Assembly: GCA_964505725.1 (NCBI GenBank)
Contig: CAZDJK010000106.1
Location: 1 to 55,260 of the forward strand
Direction of reading: 5' to 3'
Source of the DNA: CAVRJC01 sp964505725
Lineage (GTDB): Bacteria > Actinomycetota > Acidimicrobiia > IMCC26256 > DASPTH01
Length of the DNA stretch: 55,260 nucleotides
The translations under genes and the position numbers were made by a program. Position 1 is the stretch's first letter. Every line of letters starts with the position of its first letter. Under the pieces are notes generated by a model. That model was given only the letters and a program-made list of their open reading frames with translations, was not told where the DNA came from and searched no databases. This document shows positions 16,409 through 23,866 of this stretch, piece after piece.

Positions 16409-17083
16409 CTACCACGCGTCGTAGGTGGGGACACCCACGAGCGCGGCGAGAAAGTCGACCAGGACCCGGGCCGTCGCGCCCCAGACCGTCTCCCCGGCGA
16501 CGTCGAAGAAGCAGATCATCCGCGCCTCGGGTGCCCACAGCTCGGCGTGGAAGACGTCGTCGCGCAGAAGCTCCGAGAGCGCCACGTCGAACACCCGCAC
16601 CACCTCGCGCGGGTCGGGCGTGAGGACGGGGTCGGGAGGGAGGATGCCGACGAAGGGCGTGATGACGAACGGCCCCGACACCGTCGCGAGCGCCGGGAGC
16701 TCGGCCATGACGTCGACCACGCCGGGCGGGAGCCCGATCTCCTCGTGGGCCTCCCGCAGCGCGGCGTCGCGAGGCGTGCGGTCGACGCGCGGGTCGAGCT
16801 TGCCCCCCGGGAACGCGACCTGACCCTGGTGCGACGGCATCGTCTCCGGACGGCGCGTGAGGATCACGCGCGCCTCGGCGTCGTCGCCGGTCCGGCCGTC
16901 GTGCGCCATGCCGTCGGGGGAGACCCCGAAGATCGGCACCAGGACCGCGGCCGCGATGCGACCCGGCGGCATGACCAGCTGCGAGGACGCGGCGAGCGCC
17001 GGCGTGCGCTCGCGCACGTCTCCCACGGTGAGGTGCCGCCGCGCCTCGGGCACCGCGGACCAGGGAGGCGGGCCGCCCGGCAC
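16409..17083 (-). CDS. Nudix hydrolase, CoA-pyrophosphatase-like
   Basis: 224 residues. ILTRRPETMPSHQGQVAFPG matches the NuCoA element of coenzyme A diphosphatases. The Nudix box follows (GGKLDPRVDRT... REAHEEIGL near 116-141); compared with the consensus it has two extra residues before REAHEE. FDVALSELL and the C-terminal WGATARVLVDFL are also typical. GTG 17083 is the best-placed start, but no ribosome site is obvious. It sits between groES and guaB3. Substrate is inferred from the family. Confidence 0.85.
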   Translation of the reverse strand: MPGGPPPWSAVPEARRHLTVGDVRERTPALAASSQLVMPPGRIAAAVLVPIFGVSPDGMAHDGRTGDDAEARVILTRRPETMPSHQGQVAFPGGKLDPRVDRTPRDAALREAHEEIGLPPGVVDVMAELPALATVSGPFVITPFVGILPPDPVLTPDPREVVRVFDVALSELLRDDVFHAELWAPEARMICFFDVAGETVWGATARVLVDFLAALVGVPTYDAW

Positions 17084-17115
17084 GACACGGGGCGGCCGCG
17101 GGATCTGTTGCGGGG

Positions 17116-17421
17116 CTACTTCTTCTTCCCGCCCGAGACCTTGGCGAGGACGTCGCGGCTCGAGAGCACGAGCAGGTCGTCGCCGTCGACGGTCACCTCG
17201 GTGCCGCCGTACTTCGAGTAGAGCACGATGTCCCCGACCGAGATGTCCATGGGGATGAGGCCACCGTCGGTGTCGGACCGGCGGCCGGGTCCGACGGCGA
17301 GGACCTCGCCCTGCTGGGGCTTCTCCTTGGCGGTGTCGGGGATCACGAGACCGCTCACGGTGGTCTCTTCTGCCTCACCGGGACGGACGACGATCCGGTC
17401 CTCGAGCGGTTGCAGGTTCAT
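17116..17421 (-). CDS. groES: Co-chaperonin GroES
   Basis: 10-kDa cap of the GroEL folding chamber, 101 residues. NLQPLEDRIVV at the start, the mobile loop around 20-35 and the closing LVLSSRDVLAKV are standard. ATG 17421 has GGAGG 9-10 nt upstream; a 13-residue upward extension of the frame is ruled out by the CIRCE element that overlaps it. The downstream neighbour is a Nudix gene, not groEL, so this groES is separated from its partner. Confidence 0.97.
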   Translation of the reverse strand: MNLQPLEDRIVVRPGEAEETTVSGLVIPDTAKEKPQQGEVLAVGPGRRSDTDGGLIPMDISVGDIVLYSKYGGTEVTVDGDDLLVLSSRDVLAKVSGGKKK

Positions 17422-17453
17422 GGGTCGGTGCCTCCACGGTGTCGGAACGATCG

Positions 17454-17480
17454 TTAGCACTCGGGCCTCTGGAGTGCTAA
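17454..17480 (-). promoter_or_regulatory. CIRCE operator (HrcA binding site)
   Basis: TTAGCACTC, nine spacer bases, GAGTGCTAA: an exact match to the CIRCE consensus with the exact N9 spacer. It lies 33 nt upstream of groES and just after its -10 box. By established knowledge, the HrcA repressor binds this element and releases it on heat stress. Confidence 0.97.
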
Positions 17481-17483
17481 GCC

Positions 17484-17513
17484 AAGGTACCAGTCACCTC
17501 ACGGCACCGGCAA
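17484..17513 (-). promoter_or_regulatory. groES promoter
   Basis: On the minus strand TTGCCG (17513-17508), 18 nt, TACCTT (17489-17484). The -35 lies inside the end of tsaD. Transcription would start at the edge of the CIRCE site, as expected for HrcA control. Confidence 0.5.
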
Positions 17514-18494
17514 CCTGAGGTTGGGGTCGGCGCCCTCCGACAGCGACGTCGGGCCGTCGGAGGCGAGGCGCCAGCTCGCCGCGGCCGCGATCATCGCGCC
17601 GTTGTCGGTGCACAGCGCCCGCGGCGGGAGGAACGCGCGGCGTCCACTGCGGTCCGCGGCGCCCGCGACGCGTGCGCGGAGCCGGGAGTTCGCCGCCACT
17701 CCCCCGCCGAGCACGAGCGTCGTGGCGCCGGCGTCGTCCGCCGCGGCCACCAGCTTCGTCACCAGCTGGTCGACCACCGCCTCCTGGAACGAGGCGGCGA
17801 CGTCGGCGACGTCGGCGTCGGGGTGGTCGCGGACGTGCAGGACGACCGCCGTCTTCAGCCCCGCGAAGGAGAAGTCGGGCTCGCCCCGCATCGCGCGCGG
17901 AAACGCGATCGCTCCGGCGTCGCCGCGCGCCGCCAGCGCGTCGATCGCGGGACCGCCCGGGTACCCGAGACCGAGGTGTCGCGCCACCTTGTCGAACGCC
18001 TCGCCCGCTGCGTCGTCCACCGTCTCGCCGATCACCCGGTAGCGCCCGTGGTCCTCCATGACCACCACCATCGTGTGGCCGCCCGAGACGAGCAGCACCG
18101 CGATCGGCAGCTCGGGCGGGCTCTCGTCGAGCCACGCCGCGTACAGGTGGGCCTCGAGGTGGTTCACGCCGACGTACGGGAGCCCGGTCGCCAGCGCGAT
18201 GCCCTTCGCCGCGCTCACGCCCACGAGCAGCGCACCCGCGAGCCCGGGGCCGTGGCACGCGGCGACCGCGTCGAGGCCGCGGAGTTGCACCCCGGCTTCC
18301 ACCAGCGCCTGTTCCACGACCTCGGTGACCAGCTCCACGTGCGCGCGGCTCGCGAGCTCCGGGACGACGCCGCCGAAGCGGGCGTGGAGGTCGACCTGGC
18401 TCGACACCACGGACGAGCGCACGATGCGACCGTCGTCGACGACCGCGGCGGCGGTCTCGTCGCAGGACGTCTCGATCCCGAGGATCCGGGTCAC
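17499..18494 (-). CDS. tsaD: tRNA threonylcarbamoyladenosine transferase TsaD
   Basis: Transfers the threonylcarbamoyl group to A37 of ANN-decoding tRNAs, together with TsaB and TsaE. 331 residues. ILGIETSCDETAAAVV opens the ASKHA fold; the metal-binding histidines lie in VNHLEAHLYAA (about 108-118) and the third ligand Asp in CTDNGAMIA (about 302). GTG 18494 overlaps the rimI stop as GTGA. All three tsa genes are in this operon. Confidence 0.97.
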   Translation of the reverse strand: MTRILGIETSCDETAAAVVDDGRIVRSSVVSSQVDLHARFGGVVPELASRAHVELVTEVVEQALVEAGVQLRGLDAVAACHGPGLAGALLVGVSAAKGIALATGLPYVGVNHLEAHLYAAWLDESPPELPIAVLLVSGGHTMVVVMEDHGRYRVIGETVDDAAGEAFDKVARHLGLGYPGGPAIDALAARGDAGAIAFPRAMRGEPDFSFAGLKTAVVLHVRDHPDADVADVAASFQEAVVDQLVTKLVAAADDAGATTLVLGGGVAANSRLRARVAGAADRSGRRAFLPPRALCTDNGAMIAAAASWRLASDGPTSLSEGADPNLRLPVP

Positions 18495-19042
18495 CGCGCG
18501 AGCGAGTCGTCGAGGACCGTCTCGCCGGGAATGCCGCTCTCGATCGAGTCGAGTAGCTCCGAGTACGCCGGCTCGTCGACGTCGTGCGCCCACATCACGA
18601 GCGCGTCCTCGTTGACCTCCTGGTAGTAGTTCTTGCGCACGCCGACGGGCACGAACCCGAAGCGCCGGTACATGTCCTGCGCCGGCTTGTTGGTCATGCG
18701 CACCTCGAGCGTGAGGCTCGCCGCGCCACGCCGGATGCCCTCGCGCGCGAGCACGAGCAGGAGACGGCTCCCGATCTTGTGGCGGTGCCAGCGCGGGTCG
18801 ACCGCGATCGTGGTGACGTGGCCGTCGTCGAGGGTCATCATCAGACCGGCGTAGCCGACGACGTCGCGACCGACGCGCGCCACGAGGTATGCACGGGTGG
18901 AGCGCAACGCCAGCTCCGAGAGGAACAACGACGAGCTCCAAGGCCGCGGGTACACCTGCTGCTCGATGCGGAGGACCGCGCGCAGGTGGCGCCGCCGCAT
19001 CGGCTGGATCTGCACGGTCAGTGCGTCACCTTCGACGATCAT
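18491..19042 (-). CDS. rimI: Ribosomal-protein-alanine-type N-acetyltransferase RimI
   Basis: GNAT-fold acetyltransferase, 183 residues. The acetyl-CoA loop is in VDPRWHRHKIGSRLLL (about 93-108), followed by ASLTLEVRMTNKPAQDMYRRFGF, which is typical of RimI. The C-terminus extends about 25 residues beyond the core. It lies between tsaB and tsaD, as it commonly does in actinobacteria, which supports the call; the real target protein is not known from sequence. Confidence 0.92.
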   Translation of the reverse strand: MIVEGDALTVQIQPMRRRHLRAVLRIEQQVYPRPWSSSLFLSELALRSTRAYLVARVGRDVVGYAGLMMTLDDGHVTTIAVDPRWHRHKIGSRLLLVLAREGIRRGAASLTLEVRMTNKPAQDMYRRFGFVPVGVRKNYYQEVNEDALVMWAHDVDEPAYSELLDSIESGIPGETVLDDSLAR

Positions 19043-19058
19043 GCGCGCGACCTCGCCC

Positions 19059-19754
19059 TCACCGGTGCCGTTCGTCCCATTCGATCTCGGCGTCGCTCCT
19101 CCGAAGGTACAGCGGGCGCACCGCGCCCGCGGGTTCGAACTCCTCGCGCTCCATCCGGGCCGTCGCGAGCTCCACGAGCGCGGTGGCGCTCGGCGCCCCG
19201 AAGCCGGGGCCGGCGAGCTCCGCGTGGCCGACGGCCGCGAGCTCCTCGCGGTAGCGGCCCACCCCGTCACCCGCGAGCAGGACCGCCTCGTGGAGGGCCT
19301 CGAGGTCGGCGGCGAGCTCCACCGGCGACGTGACCTCGTACTCGGAGACCCGCTGCACGCCGCCGGGCACCGTCCGGTACCGGGCGTGGAACACCTCCCG
19401 CCGGCGGGCGTCGAGCACCGCCACCACGAGCCGGCTGGTGTGCCGCAGCGGGTACGCCACGAGGTCGAGGCTCGGGATACCCACCACGGGCAGGCGCAGC
19501 GCCGCCGCCATCGCCTTGGCCGTGGTGACGCCGACCCGGAGCCCGGTGAACAGTCCGGGGCCGAGCCCCACCGCCACCGCGCTGAGATGACCCGGCTCGA
19601 CGCCCAGCTCGCCGAAGAGGTATTCGACCGCGGGGGCCACGCGCTCGGCGTGCCGGCGCTCCCCGACGAGGCGCACCTCGCCGACGACGACGCCGTCGTC
19701 GCCCACCGCGACCGAGACCGTCGGCGTGGACGTGTCGAGCGCGAGGACGAGCAC
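19059..19754 (-). CDS. tsaB: tRNA threonylcarbamoyladenosine biosynthesis protein TsaB
   Basis: Scaffold partner of TsaD, 231 residues. LALDTSTPTVSVAVGDDG and the GLGPGLFTGLRVGV motif (about 67-80) identify it; the metal ligands of TsaD are missing, as expected for the paralogue. GTG 19754 is 1 nt below the tsaE stop, so translation is coupled. Confidence 0.95.
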   Translation of the reverse strand: MLVLALDTSTPTVSVAVGDDGVVVGEVRLVGERRHAERVAPAVEYLFGELGVEPGHLSAVAVGLGPGLFTGLRVGVTTAKAMAAALRLPVVGIPSLDLVAYPLRHTSRLVVAVLDARRREVFHARYRTVPGGVQRVSEYEVTSPVELAADLEALHEAVLLAGDGVGRYREELAAVGHAELAGPGFGAPSATALVELATARMEREEFEPAGAVRPLYLRRSDAEIEWDERHR

Positions 19755-19755
19755 G

Positions 19756-20232
19756 TCAGGAACCCGCGGCGACGGCGGCGAGCGCGTCGCGGCGCGCGGC
19801 CCACCCGGCGCCGACCGCGTCGATGCGCACGACGCGCGCGTCAGGATCGTCGCCGAGCTCGATCCCGATCTCGAGCCGGTCGGCCGGCAGGACGGCCCCG
19901 ACGCGATCGCCCCACTCGACCACCACGACCGCGTCCCCGCCGAAGAGGTCGTCGAAGCCGAGGTCGTGCAGCTCCTGGAGCCGGTCGACGCGGTACACGT
20001 CGACGTGCACGAACGGAACCGCGCCCGCGTACTCGCGCACGATGGTGAAGCTCGGGCTCACCACCGTCTCGCTCACGCCGAGCGCGCGTGCGACGCCCTT
20101 CGCGAACACGGTCTTGCCGGTGCCGAGCTCGCCGGCCAGCACGACGACGTCGCCGCCGCGCAGGAGGCCCCCGATCCGCTCGGCGAGCGCGCCCGTCTCC
20201 GCCGGCGAGCGGCTCGCGACCGTCAACGTCAC
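19756..20232 (-). CDS. tsaE: tRNA threonylcarbamoyladenosine biosynthesis ATPase TsaE
   Basis: ATPase of the t6A complex, 158 residues. Walker A is GELGTGKTVFAKG (about 34-46), followed by VSPSFTIVREY; HVDVYRV and VVVEWGDRV complete the family pattern. The GTG at 20232 overlaps the uracil-DNA glycosylase stop as GTGA; the earlier frame codes only for that gene's antisense partner. Confidence 0.95.
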   Translation of the reverse strand: MTLTVASRSPAETGALAERIGGLLRGGDVVVLAGELGTGKTVFAKGVARALGVSETVVSPSFTIVREYAGAVPFVHVDVYRVDRLQELHDLGFDDLFGGDAVVVVEWGDRVGAVLPADRLEIGIELGDDPDARVVRIDAVGAGWAARRDALAAVAAGS

Positions 20233-20819
20233 GACGCGCGTGACTGCTCGCGCGCGAGCGCGCGCTTCACCACGACGAAGTCCGCGCGCGCTTGCGCGAG
20301 CGCCGCGCCTCCACTCCGGAGCACGGCCGACGGGTGGAGCGCGGGAACGAGCACCGCACGCTCGCGGAAGCGGAACTCCCGGCCGCGCAGCTTCGTGATG
20401 CCCTCCTTGGTGTCGAGGAGGAGCTTGGTGGCGAAGTTGCCGAGCGACACGACGACGAGTGGCTGGATCAACGCGAGCTGGGCTTCGAGGTACGGCCGGC
20501 AGCTCTCGATCTCGGCCGGCAGCGGATCCCGGTTGCCCGGGGGCCGGCACTTCACGACGTTGGCGATATAGACCGCGTCGCGGGTGAGGCCGATGCCCTC
20601 GATGAGCGTGGTGAGGAGCTTGCCCGCCCTGCCCACGAACGGCTCTCCCTCGAGATCCTCCTGCTCGCCCGGTCCCTCGCCGACGAACATCAGGTCGGCG
20701 TGCGGATCCCCGATGCCGAACACCACCTGCGTGCGCGTGACGCTGAGCGGGCACTTGGTGCACGCGAGCGCGTCACGTTCGAGGTCCTCGAACGACGCGA
20801 AGGGTGGTGGCGTGAGCAG
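20229..20819 (-). CDS. Family 4 uracil-DNA glycosylase, start codon non-canonical
   Basis: Removes uracil from DNA. Motif A is GEGPGEQED; HPSA near the end is motif B. The four [4Fe-4S] cysteines appear as CTKC and C-x15-C (KCRPPG to ESC). The first two cysteines lie upstream of the only ATG/GTG/TTG start (GTG 20726), in a frame that is open back to a TGA at about 20860 but holds no ATG, GTG or TTG. CTG 20819 gives 196 residues including the CTKC pair and is the most plausible start. If only 20726 is used, the protein loses half its cluster ligands. Confidence 0.88.
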   Translation of the reverse strand: MLTPPPFASFEDLERDALACTKCPLSVTRTQVVFGIGDPHADLMFVGEGPGEQEDLEGEPFVGRAGKLLTTLIEGIGLTRDAVYIANVVKCRPPGNRDPLPAEIESCRPYLEAQLALIQPLVVVSLGNFATKLLLDTKEGITKLRGREFRFRERAVLVPALHPSAVLRSGGAALAQARADFVVVKRALAREQSRAS

Positions 20820-20835
20820 CGACGCGCGGGAAACG

Positions 20836-21723
20836 CTATCGGAACGGTTGGCGCACCGCCTCGGCCGTCACGTCACCCACGGTCGTCCGCAGGCGGTCGA
20901 CCTGCGCGTCGACCGCGCCGGTGGCGAGCGCGATCGCGATGTCGCCGTCGTGACGGGTGTGCGACGGGTGCAGGGCGCGCGCCAGGCCGTGGTGGGCGCT
21001 CTCGGCGAGCAGCCTGCACTCGAGCTTGGTGCAGCGGGCATTGGTGGCGACGACGACGAGCGTGGTCCCGGGGTCGACCTGCGGCTCCTCGGGCTTCTCC
21101 TCGAACGGCAGCGGAGCCGGGAACGGCGGACTCCCGGGGGGGGCCGTCGACCCTGCAAGCACACGACCGTCGGCGCCGATCACGTCGCCCACCGCGTTGA
21201 CGACGACGAGCGCGCCGACGACCACCTCGCCGTCGACGGCGCTCGCGGATCCGAGCCCGCCCGGCACCGCGAACTCGCCGCCCCGCCACTTGCCGAGCGT
21301 GGCGCCGGTGCCCGCGCCGACCCGCCCGGTCGCGAGCGGACCGTCGCCGACCGCAGCGAGGGCCATGCGGCCCTCTTCGGGCCCCGGGATCTCGCCGTCG
21401 GACGCGACCAGGTCGTAGATCGCCGCCGCGGGCACGATTGGAACCGGACCGCCCCGGGTGGTGAAGCCGCGTCGACGCTCGGCGAGCGCCCGCACCACGC
21501 CGTCAGCGGTGGCGAGACCGAACGCCGATCCCCCGGTGAGGACGACCGCATCGACGTGCTCGACGAGCTTGCCCGGCTCGAGCAGCGCGGTCTCGCGGGA
21601 CGCGGGCGCGCCTCCGCGGGTCTCGCCCGATCCCGTAGTGCCAGGTGGCGCGAGCACGACCGTCACGCCGGTGCCGGCACCGGTCCAGTGCCCGACCAGG
21701 ATGTCGGGGACGTCGGTGATCAC
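20836..21723 (-). CDS. P1-family N-terminal-nucleophile peptidase (DmpA/NylC-like)
   Basis: 295 residues. Members are made as precursors and cut themselves to expose a Thr or Ser nucleophile. Here the expected site is before T220 in PGTTLVVVATNA; LARALHPSHTRHDGD and ALATGAVD after it are typical of the family, as is AVVLTGGSAFGL near 60-70. NylC-type relatives have Asn before the nucleophile; this protein has Gly, so cleavage efficiency is uncertain. GTG 21723 overlaps the hydrolase gene's stop as GTGA. The substrate is unknown; relatives cleave short amide or peptide bonds. Confidence 0.88.
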   Translation of the reverse strand: MITDVPDILVGHWTGAGTGVTVVLAPPGTTGSGETRGGAPASRETALLEPGKLVEHVDAVVLTGGSAFGLATADGVVRALAERRRGFTTRGGPVPIVPAAAIYDLVASDGEIPGPEEGRMALAAVGDGPLATGRVGAGTGATLGKWRGGEFAVPGGLGSASAVDGEVVVGALVVVNAVGDVIGADGRVLAGSTAPPGSPPFPAPLPFEEKPEEPQVDPGTTLVVVATNARCTKLECRLLAESAHHGLARALHPSHTRHDGDIAIALATGAVDAQVDRLRTTVGDVTAEAVRQPFR

Positions 21724-22700
21724 GCCCTGCACGCGTCCGCGAAGTCGACGATCAGCTTGTCGACCTCGTCGGCGCGCTCGAGCATGAGCATGTGGCCGGC
21801 GCCGGGCAGCTCCTCGAGCCGGGCGCCGGGCACCAGCTCGGCGATCTCGCGCGAGTCGCCGATCGGCGTGACCGCGTCGTTGGTGCCGGCGATGACGAGC
21901 GTCGGAACCGCGAGACGGCCGAGCTCGGCGGTGACGTCGAAGTCGAGCAGCGAGTGGACCGCGTCGCGCAGCGTCTCCCGGGAGCACGCCGCGAGCATCT
22001 GGCGCGTGAGCTCCACGTGACTCGGGTGCGGATCGTCGCCGAAGCCGACCCGGGCGACCAGGAAGCCCAGGTTCTTCTGGCGCACCAGCGCGCTGGCGGC
22101 CGGCGCGGTCGCGGCGCCGCTCCGCACGCCGCGCCGCGCCCAGGTCCCCAATCCGTGCACGCGCGCGGTGGTCGACATCAGCACCAGGCCACGCACCCGC
22201 TCCCGCATCGCCTCGGGATGCGCGAGCGCGAAGGCCTGCACGGCCATGCCGCCCATGGAGTGACCGACCAGGACCGCGCCCCGCAGGTCGAGCAGCTGGA
22301 GCACCTGCTTCAGGTCGTCGGCGACGTTGGCAACCGAGTGGCCGCCCTCCCCCAGCGTGGACTCCCCGTGGCCGCGGCTGTCGAACGCCACGGCCCGGAA
22401 GCCGGCGGCGGGCAGCGAGTCGAACTGCTTCGCCCAGACGCGCGACGAAAGTGTGACACCGTGCGCGAGCACGATCGGCGGGCCCTCGCCCCGGCTGAGC
22501 ACGCGGATGCGGGTCCCGTCGTCGCAGTCGACGACGACCGTCTCGTCGAACGCCGGCACCAGCGCCGCTCCCGAGTCGGGATCCTCGCGGTGGCGGATGC
22601 GGGCGACCACCGCGCGCTCGGCGCCGTAGGCGGCACCCACCAGGCCGGCGGCGACCCCGGTGACGACGCCGGCGCGCTTGAGGACGTCCCCGGCGCTCAT
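21720..22700 (-). CDS. Alpha/beta hydrolase
   Basis: 326 residues. Nucleophile Ser in GHSMGG (about 159), acid Asp in GTNDAVTP, His in GAGHML: a complete catalytic triad. An N-terminal segment of about 20 hydrophobic, Gly/Ala/Val-rich residues (10-30) could be a membrane anchor or signal. The HGVTLSSRVW oxyanion stretch is typical of lipase/esterase-like members. ATG 22700 overlaps the alr stop as ATGA. Substrate unknown. Confidence 0.88.
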   Translation of the reverse strand: MSAGDVLKRAGVVTGVAAGLVGAAYGAERAVVARIRHREDPDSGAALVPAFDETVVVDCDDGTRIRVLSRGEGPPIVLAHGVTLSSRVWAKQFDSLPAAGFRAVAFDSRGHGESTLGEGGHSVANVADDLKQVLQLLDLRGAVLVGHSMGGMAVQAFALAHPEAMRERVRGLVLMSTTARVHGLGTWARRGVRSGAATAPAASALVRQKNLGFLVARVGFGDDPHPSHVELTRQMLAACSRETLRDAVHSLLDFDVTAELGRLAVPTLVIAGTNDAVTPIGDSREIAELVPGARLEELPGAGHMLMLERADEVDKLIVDFADACRA

Positions 22701-23866
22701 CGGGACGGCGGCTCCACCTCGCCCACCTCGCCCGGATCGACGTAGCGGCGGGGTACCCGGGCGCCGATCCCGGTGACGATCTCGTAGGCGATGGTGCCGA
22801 GGCGGCGGGCCCACTCCTCCGCGTTCACCTCGTCGTCGCCCTGGCGCCCCAGGAGCACGACCTCGTCGCCGGCCTCCACCGGCTCGTCGCCCACGTCGAC
22901 CATGAGCTGGTCCATCGTGACCATCCCGGCGATCGGGAAGCGCCGGCCGCGGATCAGCACCTCGCCCCCGCTCAGCCCGAGGTTGCGGGGGACGCCGTCC
23001 GCGTACCCGGCGGGGACGGTGGCGATCCTCCCCTCCCGCGGCATCTGGTAGCGCAGCCCGTACGAGAGCCGGGCCGCACGCGGCAGCTCCTTCACCATGG
23101 TCACGCGCGCCCGCAGGGAGAGTGCAGGGCAGCGCGGCGACGCGTACGGGAAGCCGTCGGACGGCGCGATGCCGTAGACGCAGATCCCGACCCGTACGAG
23201 GTCGTAACGCGCCGCGGGGTTCGCCAGCGTCGCCGCCGAGTTCGCGGCGTGCACGATCGGAGGGTCGATGCCGCGCGCGCGCAGCTCGGAGACCGCGGCG
23301 TCGAACGCGTCGAGCTGCTCGCGGGTGTACGGGTCGTCGGGACGGTCGGCGACCGCGAGGTGCGTGCAGACGCCCTCGAGCACGAGCTCGTCACGCCTGC
23401 ATATCTGCTCCGCGAGGGATGCGGCTTCGCCGGGAGGACATCCGACGCGGTGCATGCCGGTGTCGATCTTCAGGTGCACCGCGACCGGCTGGTCGGTACC
23501 CGACCGCGCCGCCGCCTTGGCAACCGCGTCGACGCCCGCGGCGCTGTACACGACCGGGGTGATGCGCTGCTCGACCAGGGTGTCGGCCGCCCACGCCGGC
23601 GCCTCGGAGAGGAGGAGCACCGGGGCGGCGATCCCTGCGTCGCGCAGCTGCACGCCTTCCTCCACCCGCGCCACGCCCAGCCACTCGGCGCCCGCCTCGA
23701 GCGCGACGCGCGCGACGGGGACGGCCCCGTGGCCGTAGCCGTTCGCCTTGACGACCGCGAGCACGACGGCCGGGCGCGCGACGTCGCACAGCCAGCGCAC
23801 GTTGTGGCGCACGGCGCCGAGGTCGACCTCACCCCACACCGGCCACCGCCGGTCGACTTCACCCAT
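22697..23866 (-). CDS. alr: Alanine racemase
   Basis: PLP enzyme that makes D-alanine for peptidoglycan. 389 residues from ATG 23866. The PLP lysine is in VVKANGYGHGA (about 40), the catalytic tyrosine in RLSYGLRY, and GMVTMDQLMVDVG closes the barrel/beta domain junction. In-frame ATG codons at 23881 and 23887 are possible alternatives; all overlap the end of nnr and none has a strong ribosome site, so translation probably depends on coupling. Confidence 0.95.
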   Translation of the reverse strand: MGEVDRRWPVWGEVDLGAVRHNVRWLCDVARPAVVLAVVKANGYGHGAVPVARVALEAGAEWLGVARVEEGVQLRDAGIAAPVLLLSEAPAWAADTLVEQRITPVVYSAAGVDAVAKAAARSGTDQPVAVHLKIDTGMHRVGCPPGEAASLAEQICRRDELVLEGVCTHLAVADRPDDPYTREQLDAFDAAVSELRARGIDPPIVHAANSAATLANPAARYDLVRVGICVYGIAPSDGFPYASPRCPALSLRARVTMVKELPRAARLSYGLRYQMPREGRIATVPAGYADGVPRNLGLSGGEVLIRGRRFPIAGMVTMDQLMVDVGDEPVEAGDEVVLLGRQGDDEVNAEEWARRLGTIAYEIVTGIGARVPRRYVDPGEVGEVEPPSR

